A stretch of 64,000 bases of DNA from Paracoccus wurundjeri (GTDB taxonomy: Bacteria > Pseudomonadota > Alphaproteobacteria > Rhodobacterales > Rhodobacteraceae), in NCBI RefSeq assembly GCF_030678915.1, contig NZ_JAUUTZ010000019.1, forward strand, positions 1 to 64,000, written 5' to 3'. Positions 35,972 to 45,599 of the stretch are shown here, one piece after another. The position numbers and the translations under genes are program-made. Under the pieces are notes generated by a model. That model saw nothing but the letters and a program-made list of their open reading frames with translations, was not told the origin of the DNA and searched no databases. The first letter of the stretch is position 1; each line of letters opens with the position of its first letter.

Positions 35972-37245
35972 AGTTCACGATGACATCGTTTGTGGCGCTG
36001 GCCGTGGCTGGGTTCGGCTCGGTGGCGTTCGCTCAGGGCAGGACCGAGATCCGCGTGATGTGGTACTCTGACGGGATCGAGGGCGAGGTGATGCAGGATC
36101 TGCTCGACCGGTTCGAAGAAAGCCATCCCGAGATCGACGTGGTTCTGGACAATGTCGCCTATCAGGTGATTCAGGAGCAATTGCCGATCCAGCTTGCCTC
36201 CGGTCAGGGGCCGGATATCGCCCGGGTGACGAATCTCAAGGAACAGGCCGAGCATTGGCTGGATCTGCGTGAATATGTCGAGGATCCAGCCTATTGGGAG
36301 ACGAATTTCGGCGACCGTTTCGACTGGATGCGGCCCGACGGCTCGGATGCGATCCCGGGCTTCATGACCCAGCTTACCCTGACCGGCGGTTTCGCCAACA
36401 AGACGCTTTTCGAACAGGCCGGCGTGGAAATGCCCGGCGAGGGCGCGACCTGGGACGACTGGATTGCGGCCTCGAAAGAGGTGATGGAAAGCCAGCAACT
36501 GCCCGCCGCCTTTGCGATCGACCGGTCGGGGCATCGTATCTCGGCGGGCACCGCGTCCTATGGTGCGAATTATATCGGCGATGACGGGATGCCCGCGCCG
36601 ATCGACGACGGCACCATGAGTTTCGCCACGAAGCTTGTCGAATGGACCGAAGAAGGGCTGATGCTGCCCGAGGTATGGGTTTCGGCTGCCGGAACCACCT
36701 ATCGCGCTGCGACGGACGATTTCATCAATGCCCAGATCCCGTTCTATTATTCCGGCTCGTGGCTGATCGCGAATCTCTCGACCAAGATCGGCGACGCCTT
36801 CGACTGGGTTGCCACCGGCACGCCTTGCGGGACCGAGGCTTGCGCCGGTCTTGCGGGCGGGGCGGGTCTTGTGGGGATCAAATATACCCAGCATCCCAAA
36901 GAGGTCGCGGTGGTAATGGACTATCTCGCGTCGGAAGAGGTTCTGCGCGAATTCACCGAACGTACCCTGTTCCTGCCCGCCCATAAGGGTGTGGTCGAGG
37001 CGGGCGGCCTGAATTTTCAGACCGACGATCCGAATGTCGCGCCGGCGCTCGAGAAATTCATCGCTGCCTCGGGCGAGTCCTCGCCGCTTACGGATGCCTT
37101 GCCGGCGTGGAAATGGGGGAATGCCTATTACGGTACGCTCGTCACCCGTATCAGTCAGGTCATGGCGGGCGAGATCAGCCTTGACGAGGCCCGCAGCATG
37201 ATGGACCAGGACATCGCCGATCAGGTCGGCGCGGCGTCGCAATAA
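35968..37245 (+). CDS. Sugar ABC transporter substrate-binding protein
   Basis: A 425-residue SBP of the family-1 (maltose/glycerol-phosphate-type) class. The signal peptide MKFTMTSFVALAVAG ends near AFA-Q (residue 23). TASGQGPDI-like motif appears as LASGQGPDIARV near residue 83. The start overlaps the previous stop (ATGA). It captures the oligosaccharide or uronide used by the GH105 enzyme. Confidence 0.9.
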   Translation: MKFTMTSFVALAVAGFGSVAFAQGRTEIRVMWYSDGIEGEVMQDLLDRFEESHPEIDVVLDNVAYQVIQEQLPIQLASGQGPDIARVTNLKEQAEHWLDLREYVEDPAYWETNFGDRFDWMRPDGSDAIPGFMTQLTLTGGFANKTLFEQAGVEMPGEGATWDDWIAASKEVMESQQLPAAFAIDRSGHRISAGTASYGANYIGDDGMPAPIDDGTMSFATKLVEWTEEGLMLPEVWVSAAGTTYRAATDDFINAQIPFYYSGSWLIANLSTKIGDAFDWVATGTPCGTEACAGLAGGAGLVGIKYTQHPKEVAVVMDYLASEEVLREFTERTLFLPAHKGVVEAGGLNFQTDDPNVAPALEKFIAASGESSPLTDALPAWKWGNAYYGTLVTRISQVMAGEISLDEARSMMDQDIADQVGAASQ

Positions 37246-37248
37246 GCG

Positions 37249-38259
37249 ATGGCCGGGCTTGGCGAAACCCTTGGACGGGCAGCCACCTGGCCGTTCACCC
37301 TTATGGCAAGGGCCGTCGATCCGCCGCTAAGGGTCTGGCAGCGCTGGACTGGCACCGGTGGCATGGCAGCCGTGTTCCTTGCGCCCAATCTTGCGATTTT
37401 CGGCGTATTCGTCCTGATTCCACTGGTCCTGAATTTCGTCTATTCGATGACCGGCGGAACCGGAATCCTGCTTGATCAGCGTCCTTTCATCGGGATGGAA
37501 CAATATGGGCGCCTTCTTGAATGCGAGGATTACACCCGCCGTATCACCTGCCGCGAGGATCAGTTCTGGACGGCGGTAACCAATACCGCGGGTTTCGTGA
37601 TATTCCAGGTTACGCTGATGGTGGTGGTCTCGCTGATCACAGCCCTGATCCTTAACCGCAACATCCGGGGCCGCGGTTTCTTTCGCGCGGTGTTCTTCTT
37701 TCCGGTTCTTCTGTCGCCTGTCGTCGTCGGGTTGATCTGGCGCTGGATTCTGCAGCGGGAAGGACTTTTGAACCTGATCGCGGTTAATCTGGGGCTGGAA
37801 CCCGAAATCTGGCTGAATGACCGGTTTTATGCCTTTGCCGCCACGATCGGGGTGTCGACCTGGGCGCATATGGGATTCTATACGCTGATCCTTCTGGCCG
37901 GGCTTCAGGCGATCCCGCGCGATCTTTACGAGGCGGCCGAGATGGACGCGACCCCGCCGTCGCGCGTGTTCCGGCGCATCACGCTGCCGCTTCTGGGACC
38001 GAATTTCGCCGTCGTGCTGGTGCTTGCACTGATCCGCAGCGTGCAGATCTTCGACGAGGTCTATGTACTGACCGGCGGCGGGCCCGGAACCTCGACCCTC
38101 TATCTCACGCAATATATCTATGAGGTCGGTTTCGCCTCGATCCTGCGCAATCCGGGATTGGCGGCGGCGGCATCGATTCTGATGGGGGCCGTGCTCGTGG
38201 TGCTGACGCTTCTGCAACTCTGGCTCTCGCGCCGGGCAGAAGGAAGGCGGGCGCGATGA
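37249..38259 (+). CDS. Sugar ABC transporter permease (MalF/UgpA type)
   Basis: A 336-residue permease with about six to seven helices. The EAA loop is EAAEMDATPPSRVFRRITLP near residue 225. A periplasmic insert with two Cys (ECEDYTRRITCRED, about 86-99) is present. It starts four bases after the binding-protein stop and overlaps the next permease by four bases. Confidence 0.92.
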   Translation: MAGLGETLGRAATWPFTLMARAVDPPLRVWQRWTGTGGMAAVFLAPNLAIFGVFVLIPLVLNFVYSMTGGTGILLDQRPFIGMEQYGRLLECEDYTRRITCREDQFWTAVTNTAGFVIFQVTLMVVVSLITALILNRNIRGRGFFRAVFFFPVLLSPVVVGLIWRWILQREGLLNLIAVNLGLEPEIWLNDRFYAFAATIGVSTWAHMGFYTLILLAGLQAIPRDLYEAAEMDATPPSRVFRRITLPLLGPNFAVVLVLALIRSVQIFDEVYVLTGGGPGTSTLYLTQYIYEVGFASILRNPGLAAAASILMGAVLVVLTLLQLWLSRRAEGRRAR

Positions 38260-39311
38260 GCCGGATCCTTGCCTTCATCTTCCGGCGCAGGGGCCATGGC
38301 GGGGGCTGGCACTGGACCGACATTGCCACCTGGATCTGGCTGATCGGCGGCACGATCCTGATGTTCGGCCCCGCGCTCTGGCTTGTCGCCTCGTCGTTCA
38401 AGGGGCCGGCGCAATTGGCGGAATTCCCGCCGACGCTTTTGCCCTATGTCCAGCAGACGGCAATGGTCGAGGGATATGACGCACCGCTGCCGCTTTACAC
38501 GGCGACGCAGGAAGACGGTTCGACAAAAGTCCTGGCAGAGATCCGGCGTATCGGCGTCAATTCGCAAATGGTCGATCCCGGGAACCCGGATGAACGGATC
38601 AACGTGAATATCGCCGATCGCAGCCCCGTCCGCGAGATCGGGCTTGCAACCGGGAACTATGCAGAGCCGCTTGTGAAGAACAATTTCCTGCGGTTCCTCT
38701 GGAACTCGGTCTTCGTGACGGTGATGGCCACGCTGATCACGCTTTTCACCAATTCCATGGCCGCATTCGCGCTTTCGAAATACCGGTTCCGCGGCCGCGA
38801 CGGGGTGATGCTGCTGATCGTCGCGACGCTCATGGTGCCGCTTTCGGTGATCCTCGTGCCGCTTTACTCGGTGGTGAATGCGATGGGGCTTCTTAATTCG
38901 CTCTGGGGGGTGATCCTGCCCACCGTGGCGACACCCACGGGAGTCTTCCTGCTCAGGCAATACATGCTTACCATCCCCGACGAGCTTCTGGAGGCCGCGC
39001 GGATGGACCATGCCAGCGAATGGCAGATCTACTGGCGGATCGTCCTGCCGCTTGCCGCGCCCGCGCTTGCGGTTCTTGCGATCTTTTCGGTGGTCTGGCG
39101 TTGGAACGACTTTCTCTGGCCGCTGATCGTGTTGTCACAGCGCGAGCATTATACGCTGCAGGTCGGGCTCAACACTTACGCGGGCGAGTTGAACGTGCAA
39201 TGGCATTATATTCTCGCCATGACCGTGGTGACGATGATTCCGGTGATTCTGGTCTTCCTGTTCCTTCAGCGTTTCATCACCACCGGAATCGCCGGGGCTG
39301 GCATCAAATAG
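38256..39311 (+). CDS. Sugar ABC transporter permease (MalG type), long periplasmic loop
   Basis: A 351-residue permease. Family members are usually near 280 residues; the extra length is a periplasmic insert of about 80 residues (roughly 60-140) between helix 1 and helix 2, containing YTATQEDGSTKV and NPDERINVNIADRS. The EAA loop is EAARMDHASEWQIYWRIVLP near residue 247. The insert may contact the binding protein. Confidence 0.92.
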   Translation: MSRILAFIFRRRGHGGGWHWTDIATWIWLIGGTILMFGPALWLVASSFKGPAQLAEFPPTLLPYVQQTAMVEGYDAPLPLYTATQEDGSTKVLAEIRRIGVNSQMVDPGNPDERINVNIADRSPVREIGLATGNYAEPLVKNNFLRFLWNSVFVTVMATLITLFTNSMAAFALSKYRFRGRDGVMLLIVATLMVPLSVILVPLYSVVNAMGLLNSLWGVILPTVATPTGVFLLRQYMLTIPDELLEAARMDHASEWQIYWRIVLPLAAPALAVLAIFSVVWRWNDFLWPLIVLSQREHYTLQVGLNTYAGELNVQWHYILAMTVVTMIPVILVFLFLQRFITTGIAGAGIK

Positions 39312-39319
39312 GGGGACGC

Positions 39320-40369
39320 ATGGGACGGATTGCCTTGGAGGGGATCACCAAGAACTTTGGCAATGTCGAAGTGATCCACGGCATCGATCTTGAGATCGGC
39401 GAGGGCGAACTGGTCGTTTTCGTCGGTCCCTCGGGCTGCGGAAAGTCCACGCTGCTGCGACTGATCGCGGGCCTCGACCAGCCGACGACCGGCAGCATCC
39501 GGATCGACGGCAAGGACGTCACCCGCGTCTCCGCCGCCGATCGCGGTCTTGCCATGGTGTTTCAGTCCTATGCGCTATACCCGCATATGACCGTGCGCCA
39601 GAACCTGTCTTTCGGGCTGGAAAACACCCGGATGCCAAAACCCGAGATCGCCAGCCGGATCGACGAGGCAGGGCGGATGCTTGAGATCGGTGACCTGATG
39701 GAGCGCCGCCCGACCCAGCTTTCCGGCGGCCAGCGTCAACGCGTCGCGATTGGTCGTGCCATCGTTCGTAACCCCTCGGCGTTTCTTCTGGACGAGCCTT
39801 TGTCGAATCTCGACGCCGAACTGCGCGGGACGATGCGGGCAGAGCTTGCGCGGCTGCATGAACGGCTGGGAACGACGATGATCTATGTCACCCATGATCA
39901 GGTCGAGGCAATGACGCTTGCCGACAGGATCGTTGTCCTGCGCAAGGGCATTGTCGAGCAGGTGGACACGCCGCTTGGGCTTTACAACCGGCCGCAGAAC
40001 CTTTTCGTCGCGGGCTTCATCGGCGCCCCGAACATGAATTTCTTTCGCAGCCGCGCCAGCGCCGGCGCGGCCGAGTTGCCGGGCGGCCTGAAGATTCCGG
40101 CGCCATGCGACGGCGAAATCACGATCGGTATCCGCCCGCAGGATCTGAAACTTGCCGGTGACGACGCGCCGGCTCTGGAGGGCGAGATCCGGCTTATCGA
40201 GGCGCTTGGCGCGGAAACCGTCATCCATGCCGATGCGGTGGATGGAACGCCGCTGGTGACGGTCCTGTCCGGTCAGCCGATCCTTGGGACCGGCCAGCGC
40301 ATCAGGCTGACTTTCGACGGATTGCCGCATCTGTTCGGAGCAGACGGAAAGCGGTTGAACCAGGATTAA
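39320..40369 (+). CDS. Sugar ABC transporter ATPase (MsmK/UgpC type)
   Basis: A 349-residue ATPase. Walker A is GPSGCGKST near residue 38, the signature LSGGQRQR near 135 and Walker B FLLDEPLSNLD. The C-terminal third (about 235-345) is the TOBE/MalK regulatory domain. The start MGRIALEGITKNFG follows GGGGGACGC; the frame continues far upstream but overlaps the permease and is not real there. A hairpin repeat follows at 40393-40442. Confidence 0.93.
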   Translation: MGRIALEGITKNFGNVEVIHGIDLEIGEGELVVFVGPSGCGKSTLLRLIAGLDQPTTGSIRIDGKDVTRVSAADRGLAMVFQSYALYPHMTVRQNLSFGLENTRMPKPEIASRIDEAGRMLEIGDLMERRPTQLSGGQRQRVAIGRAIVRNPSAFLLDEPLSNLDAELRGTMRAELARLHERLGTTMIYVTHDQVEAMTLADRIVVLRKGIVEQVDTPLGLYNRPQNLFVAGFIGAPNMNFFRSRASAGAAELPGGLKIPAPCDGEITIGIRPQDLKLAGDDAPALEGEIRLIEALGAETVIHADAVDGTPLVTVLSGQPILGTGQRIRLTFDGLPHLFGADGKRLNQD

Positions 40370-40392
40370 AGCATGTCGCTTCCCCTTCCTCT

Positions 40393-40442
40393 CTTTCTTC
40401 TTTGCGGTAAATACCTCGGGAGTCCGGGGGCAGCGCCCCCGG
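40393..40442 (+). repeat. Hairpin repeat element, copy 2
   Basis: CTTTCTTCTTTG, then AAATACCTCGGG, then a perfect 8-base stem CCGGGGGC with GCCCCCGG. This is the reverse complement arrangement of the element at 73-124. It begins 24 bases after the ABC ATPase stop and may terminate that operon. The rest of the gap to 40570 shows no gene. Confidence 0.65.
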
Positions 40443-40570
40443 CCATCGCGGGACGCAGGTAATCGGCCTGCCCGCTTCAGCACGACATGCTGCGGAAATG
40501 CTCCGGAATTCGGGTCAGGGCAGGATATCGTCTGTGGCACGGGCCATGCTTTCGTTGGCGCGAAACCGTT

Positions 40571-41500
40571 TCAATGATCGCGGCCGGGCATCTCGCCTCC
40601 GAATTCCTGAAGCGCTGTCAGCGTCGGTGACCGTCGCAATTCGGCAAGGAAATTCGCCTGAATGCGCTTGGCCGGTTCACCCTTCCGGGTAATGAGGCAG
40701 ATCGGTACTGGCTGGCTGGGAAAAAGCGGCCGGGCCGACAGGCGGTATCGGTCGCCGACCGAGGCGGTCAGCGAATCCACGAAGGCCACGCCCATCCCCA
40801 CCTCGGCCATCAGGCAGGCCACCGAGGAATAACGCACTTCGGCAATCGCCTGTGATCGCAATTCCGCGGTCAGGATATCGCGGGATATGGCAAGATCGAG
40901 GCTGGAATTCTGTTCGTAAAGGATCAGCGGCACGCCGGTAAGATCCTGCGAGGTGAGGGCAAGCTTGTTCTCAAGCGGATGGCCCGGGGGGAAAACACAG
41001 ACCATCTGCGCCATTGCCAGCACTTCATAGGCCAGCCCCTCGCGCTCGGGCGGGTTCAGTCCCAGCCCGATATCCGCGGTTCGGGTCTGTACCGATTCCA
41101 GCACTCCGGTGATTCGCCGCGTGTCCAGATGCACCCGCACTGCCGGACGTTTCGACACGAATTCCTTCAGGGCCCGGGGAATCAGCGCATTGGCCATCGG
41201 CGGGGTGCCGACGACCCGCAAATGCCCGCTTTCGCTGCGCTGACGAGCCTCGATCCTATGGGTAAATGCCTGATATATCGAAAAGATCGAATCGCTGTCC
41301 TGATAGATTTCATCCGCATCCGGTGTCGGCACCAAGCGGTTGCCGAAGCGTTCGAACAGCGGAAAGCCGATTTTCGTTTCCATCTGCCGGATCATGTTCG
41401 AAACCAGCGGCTGCGATACGTTGAGCGCCTTGGCTGCGCCGATGGTGGTCCGGGCGCGGACGACTTCGCGGAAGATTTCCAACTGCCTCAATGTGAACAT
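40571..41500 (-). CDS. LysR-family transcriptional regulator
   Basis: A 309-residue LysR regulator with an N-terminal winged helix (LRQLEIFREVVRARTTIGAA, then SQPLVSNMIRQME as recognition helix) and an effector-binding domain from about residue 90. It is divergent from the amino-acid ABC and hydantoin genes and is the obvious candidate for their control, perhaps with a hydantoin or carbamoyl amino acid as co-inducer. Confidence 0.9.
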   Translation of the reverse strand: MFTLRQLEIFREVVRARTTIGAAKALNVSQPLVSNMIRQMETKIGFPLFERFGNRLVPTPDADEIYQDSDSIFSIYQAFTHRIEARQRSESGHLRVVGTPPMANALIPRALKEFVSKRPAVRVHLDTRRITGVLESVQTRTADIGLGLNPPEREGLAYEVLAMAQMVCVFPPGHPLENKLALTSQDLTGVPLILYEQNSSLDLAISRDILTAELRSQAIAEVRYSSVACLMAEVGMGVAFVDSLTASVGDRYRLSARPLFPSQPVPICLITRKGEPAKRIQANFLAELRRSPTLTALQEFGGEMPGRDH

Positions 41501-41710
41501 GGAAACTCCTTAAAATGCCGGGTTCGGCGGCATTATAATGAAATATTATTTTCTGATCCAATAATTAATAACTTACTATATTGCGCGACCCGCCATGCCC
41601 ATGCTGAACTTGACGTAACGGAGTTCGCGGTCGCGTCGTTTCATGCTTCTCGGCCTGATCGCCGATTGGACCGTTTTGGTCCCAAGACAAACCAACAGAG
41701 GGGAAACAAC
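41501..41710. promoter_or_regulatory. Divergent promoter upstream of the hydantoin operon
   Basis: This 210-base gap has an AT-rich block with the inverted repeat ATAAT-GAAAT-ATTAT (41535-41549), about 35 bases from the LysR start, which fits a LysR T-N11-A site. The binding-protein gene on the right has the ribosome site GAGGGGAAAC. Confidence 0.45.
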
Positions 41711-42541
41711 ATGAAATACCTGATCAGCGGGCTGGCATTATCTCTGGCACTGGGTGGCCCCGCATTGGCGCAAGACAAATATGTCGTCGCAGTGGACGGA
41801 ACCTTTGCCCCACATGCCATGCCGACGATGGATGGCGGGCTGGAAGGCTTCAATATCGATTTGATCAATGTCATCGGCGAACGGCTTGGTGCCGAAATCG
41901 AGATCGTCGCCACCCAGTATTCGGGCATCCTGCCCGGGCTTCAGGCCGGAACCTATGATTTCGTGATCGCTCCGACCACGATCACGCCAGAGCGGGCCGA
42001 GGCCTATTATTTCTCGGAAGGTTATCTGAATACCGATTTCCAGTTTCTGGTGAAAGCCGGCGGGCCGGAAATCACCGAGCTCGAGCAATTTGAGGGGCAG
42101 GTGATCGCGGTCAACAAGGGTTCGGCCTATGACAGTTGGGCACGCGAGTTGGCCGATGAGATCGGCTGGACCGTCGAAAGCTACGGCACCGCGACCGATG
42201 CGGTTCAGGCGGTCGTCTCGGGCCGGGCCTTCGCGACCGTGGCGGGCAATACCGTCATCGCATGGGCTGCCAAGCAGAACCCGGCAGTGCAGCTAAGCTA
42301 TCTGCATTCGACCGGCCTTGTCTGGGGCATGCCCTTCCGCAAGGGCGATGACGAACTGCGCGAGAAGATAGAAGGCGTCATCGAATGCCTGAAAACCGAC
42401 GGCACGATCGCCGAGCTGCATGTGAAATGGTTCGATTCCGAGCCCGCCGAGGATTCCGCCGCCGTCACGCCGCGCCCCGGCTGGGGAGAGCCCGATCTGC
42501 CCGGCTATGTCGAGGACGATCATGAGCCCGGTTGTGCTTGA
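41711..42541 (+). CDS. Amino-acid-type ABC transporter binding protein
   Basis: A 276-residue SBP family-3 protein. The signal peptide [16 protein letters not shown] ends near ALA-Q (residue 21). The fold motif [19 protein letters not shown] near residue 40 is typical of polar-amino-acid binding proteins. It opens the operon with the hydantoinase genes, so its ligand may be a hydantoin, a carbamoyl amino acid or the amino acid product. Confidence 0.92.
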   Translation: MKYLISGLALSLALGGPALAQDKYVVAVDGTFAPHAMPTMDGGLEGFNIDLINVIGERLGAEIEIVATQYSGILPGLQAGTYDFVIAPTTITPERAEAYYFSEGYLNTDFQFLVKAGGPEITELEQFEGQVIAVNKGSAYDSWARELADEIGWTVESYGTATDAVQAVVSGRAFATVAGNTVIAWAAKQNPAVQLSYLHSTGLVWGMPFRKGDDELREKIEGVIECLKTDGTIAELHVKWFDSEPAEDSAAVTPRPGWGEPDLPGYVEDDHEPGCA

Positions 42542-43313
42542 TTCATCGTTAAATCAGGGCAAGGCCGCGCCTGTTGAAAAGCGGCCCACGCTGGAGGTCA
42601 TCGGGCTGAAGAAATCCTTCGGCACGGTAGAAGTTCTGAAGAATGTCAGCCTGCAGGTGGCGAAGTCCGAAATGGTTTTCGTGCTCGGCCGTTCCGGTTC
42701 GGGAAAATCCACCATGCTGCGTTGCTGTAACCGCCTGGAGGAACCCAATTCGGGCGACATATTGCTGGAAGGCGAAAAGATCACCGGGCGCGGCGTGAAT
42801 CTTGACCGGCTTCGCCGCCGCATCGGCATGGTGTTCCAAAGCTTCAACCTCTATCCGCATCTCGATGCCCGCGGAAATGTCACGCTGGCCCTGCGCAAGG
42901 TGCTGAAGCTGTCGCGTGACGAGGCCAGAGCGCGCGCCGACACCGCGCTGGCCCGGGTCGGGCTGGCCGATAAGGCGGAAAACTATCCCTCGCAACTTTC
43001 GGGCGGCCAGCAGCAGCGCGTCGCCATCGCCCGCGCCATCGCGCTGGAACCGGCAGTGATGCTGTTCGACGAGCCGACTTCGGCGCTTGATCCCGAACTG
43101 GTCGGCGATGTGCTGGGCGTCATGCGGGAACTGAAGCAGGACGGTATGACCATGCTGGTCGTCAGTCATGAAATGGCCTTCGCGCGCGAAGCCGCCGATC
43201 GCGTCGTCTTCATGGCGGATGGCGAGATCGTCGAAGAGGGACCGCCCGAAGATCTGTTCGGAAACCCGCAGCACGAACGCACCCGCGCCTTTCTTGCCCG
43301 TTACAGCCAATGA
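42522..43313 (+). CDS. Amino-acid-type ABC transporter ATPase (GlnQ family)
   Basis: A 263-residue ATPase. Walker A is GRSGSGKST near residue 54, signature LSGGQQQR, Walker [18 protein letters not shown]. The start ATG at 42522 lies inside the end of the binding-protein gene, after GAGGAC; an ATG-like start at 42507 is less suitable. It overlaps the next permease by four bases. Confidence 0.92.
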   Translation: MSPVVLDSSLNQGKAAPVEKRPTLEVIGLKKSFGTVEVLKNVSLQVAKSEMVFVLGRSGSGKSTMLRCCNRLEEPNSGDILLEGEKITGRGVNLDRLRRRIGMVFQSFNLYPHLDARGNVTLALRKVLKLSRDEARARADTALARVGLADKAENYPSQLSGGQQQRVAIARAIALEPAVMLFDEPTSALDPELVGDVLGVMRELKQDGMTMLVVSHEMAFAREAADRVVFMADGEIVEEGPPEDLFGNPQHERTRAFLARYSQ

Positions 43314-43993
43314 CCAATCTGGACCGGTTTATCGAGACTTTCCTGAACGGGACGGTTCTGGCGAAATATGCGCCGGAAATCCTGCAGGGTGTCTGGGTGA
43401 CGATCGAGCTGTCGGTGCTGATCGTCATCGCGGGCACGCTTTGGGGCGCGTTGCTGGCCTGTATCCGCGCCTATCGGATCTGGCCGATCTCTTTCCTGAT
43501 CGTCATCTATGCCGATATCTTCCGCGCCCTGCCGCCGCTGGTGCTGATCCTGCTGGTCTTTTTCGGTTTGCCCAATCTGGGGGTGACCCTGTCCAGCTTT
43601 GCGGTGCTGTTCGTCATCCTTGGCCTGACGCTTGGCGCCTTTGCCGAAGAGATCATCTGGGCCGGCATCACCGCGACCGACAAGGGCCAGTGGGAAGCTG
43701 CGCGTTCGACCGGTCTCGGCTTTACCCAGACCCTGGGCTATGTGGTGCTGCCGCAGGCGGTGCGGATGGTGATCCCGCCGCTGACCAACCGCGCCATCGC
43801 CATCACCAAGATGACGGCGCTGGGCACGGTGATCGGGGTGCCGGACATCCTGAATCAGGCCACCACGGCGCAAAGTTTTTCGGGCAATGCCTCGCCGTTG
43901 ACGCTGGCCGCGCTGGCCTATGTGGTGCTGTTCCTGCCTTTCGTGATCCTGTCGCGCTGGCTGGAAAGCCGCTTTGCCTGGAAAAAGGGCTGA
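43310..43993 (+). CDS. Amino-acid-type ABC permease 1 (HisM/GlnP type)
   Basis: A 227-residue permease with about five helices. The EAA loop is [20 protein letters not shown] near residue 127. It starts at a 4-base overlap with the ATPase gene and is followed after three bases by a paralogous permease; together they form the heterodimeric channel. Confidence 0.92.
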   Translation: MTNLDRFIETFLNGTVLAKYAPEILQGVWVTIELSVLIVIAGTLWGALLACIRAYRIWPISFLIVIYADIFRALPPLVLILLVFFGLPNLGVTLSSFAVLFVILGLTLGAFAEEIIWAGITATDKGQWEAARSTGLGFTQTLGYVVLPQAVRMVIPPLTNRAIAITKMTALGTVIGVPDILNQATTAQSFSGNASPLTLAALAYVVLFLPFVILSRWLESRFAWKKG

Positions 43994-43996
43994 GCC

Positions 43997-44662
43997 ATGG
44001 ATCAACTGATTTTCCAGTTCTTCAATCTCGCCATCATGGCGGACGCGCTGCCGACCATCCTGCGTGGCCTTGGCATGACCGTACTGATCTGCTGCGCGGT
44101 CATCCCGCTTGGGCTGGCCGGGGGGCTGGCCGCCGCGCTGGCCTCGACCGCCCGGTCGCGCTGGCTGCGCTGGCCCGCCATGGCGCTGGTGGATCTGTTC
44201 CGCGCCATCCCGCCGCTGGTGCTGCTGATCTTCATCTATGCCGGATTGCCCTTTTCGGGCATCCGCCTGTCGCCTTTCGTTGCCGTGGTGCTGGCTTTCC
44301 TGCTGAACAACTCCGCCTATTACGGTGAGGTTTTCCGTGCCGGGCTGATCTCGGTGGGAACGGGGCAATGGGAGGCCGCGCGCTCGACCGGTCTCACGCA
44401 GCGGCAGACCCTGACCCATGTGATCCTGCCGCAGGCGACGCGCAACGTGCTGCCCGACCTGATCTCGAACACGGTCGAGGTGGTCAAGCTGACCTCGCTT
44501 GCCTCGGTGGTGTCGCTGGGAGAGCTGCTGCACGCAGCCAGCCTTGCCCGCTCGGTGACCTATAACGCCTCGCCGCTCACGCTGGCGGCGGCGATCTATC
44601 TCGTTCTGTTATGGCCCGTGGTGCGGCTGCTTAGCCGTTACCAGCGCCGTCTTGTCGTCTGA
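43997..44662 (+). CDS. Amino-acid-type ABC permease 2
   Basis: A 221-residue permease, paralogous to its neighbour. The EAA loop is [20 protein letters not shown] near residue 125. It completes the transporter, which has one SBP, one ATPase and two permeases. The nitrilase-type gene begins 10 bases later. Confidence 0.92.
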   Translation: MDQLIFQFFNLAIMADALPTILRGLGMTVLICCAVIPLGLAGGLAAALASTARSRWLRWPAMALVDLFRAIPPLVLLIFIYAGLPFSGIRLSPFVAVVLAFLLNNSAYYGEVFRAGLISVGTGQWEAARSTGLTQRQTLTHVILPQATRNVLPDLISNTVEVVKLTSLASVVSLGELLHAASLARSVTYNASPLTLAAAIYLVLLWPVVRLLSRYQRRLVV

Positions 44663-44672
44663 AAGGAAGAAT

Positions 44673-45599
44673 ATGCGAAAAATTGTCATCGGAGCCGCCC
44701 AGATGGGCCCCAACCAGAAAGCCGACAGCCGTGAAACCATTGTCGCCCGGATGCTCGCGCTGCTGGAAGAGGCCGCCCGGAAAGGCTGCACGCTGGTCGT
44801 CTATCCCGAACTGGCACTGACAACATTTTTCCCACGCTGGTACATGGAGGATCCGGCCGAGATCGATCGCTGGTTCGAGTCCGAAATGCCCAATGCCGCT
44901 ACGCAACCGCTATTCGACAAGGCTCGTGAATTGCAGGTTGCGATCAGCTTTGGCTATGCGGAACTGACCGAGGACGGGCATCATTTCAACACCCAGATCC
45001 TGACCGACCGTGACGGCAATATCGTCGCGAAATATCGCAAGATCCATCTGCCGGGGCATTCCGAATGGGATGACGAACGCGCCTTTCAGCATCTGGAGAA
45101 GCGCTATTTCGAACCCGGCGATCTGGGCTTTCCCGTGTGGCGCACACAGGACGCCATTGTCGGCATGCTGATCTGCAATGACCGCCGCTGGCCCGAAGCC
45201 TATCGGGTCATGGGACTGCAAGGGGTCGAACTGGTGATCCTGGGCTACAACACGCCCTCGGTGAACAGTCAGAACAGCGGCGAGGGCGAAGAGAAGCGGC
45301 TTTATCATTCGGAACTGTCGATGACCGCCGCCGCCTATCAGAATTCCACCTGGGTGGTTGGGGTCGCCAAGGCGGGGGATGAGGACGGGCATCCGCTGAT
45401 GGGCGGCTCGATCATCGTCGATCCCAATGGCTATGTCGTGGCGCGGGCCAAGACCGATGGCGACGAATTGCTGGTTCATGAATGCGACATGGATCTGTCG
45501 GTCTTCGGCAAGGAAACCATCTTCGACTTCGCCCGCCATCGCCGGATCGAGCATTACGGCCTGATCACCAGCCAGACCGGGGTGGTGCGCAAGGTATGA
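44673..45599 (+). CDS. N-carbamoyl-D-amino-acid hydrolase
   Basis: A 308-residue nitrilase-superfamily enzyme that hydrolyses N-carbamoyl-D-amino acids to the D-amino acid, ammonia and CO2. The catalytic triad is visible: Glu46 in YPELAL, Lys123 in YRKIHLPGH and Cys168 in LICNDRRWPEAYR; the CNDRRWPE motif is characteristic of D-carbamoylases. Start at MRKIVIGAAQMG with AAGGAAG upstream. With the hydantoinase and racemase downstream it completes a hydantoin pathway. Confidence 0.92.
   Translation: MRKIVIGAAQMGPNQKADSRETIVARMLALLEEAARKGCTLVVYPELALTTFFPRWYMEDPAEIDRWFESEMPNAATQPLFDKARELQVAISFGYAELTEDGHHFNTQILTDRDGNIVAKYRKIHLPGHSEWDDERAFQHLEKRYFEPGDLGFPVWRTQDAIVGMLICNDRRWPEAYRVMGLQGVELVILGYNTPSVNSQNSGEGEEKRLYHSELSMTAAAYQNSTWVVGVAKAGDEDGHPLMGGSIIVDPNGYVVARAKTDGDELLVHECDMDLSVFGKETIFDFARHRRIEHYGLITSQTGVVRKV

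Noticed and set aside
39020..39319. N-terminal extension of the sugar ABC ATPase frame
   Set aside because: It overlaps the permease gene; the family starts at the ATG at 39320.
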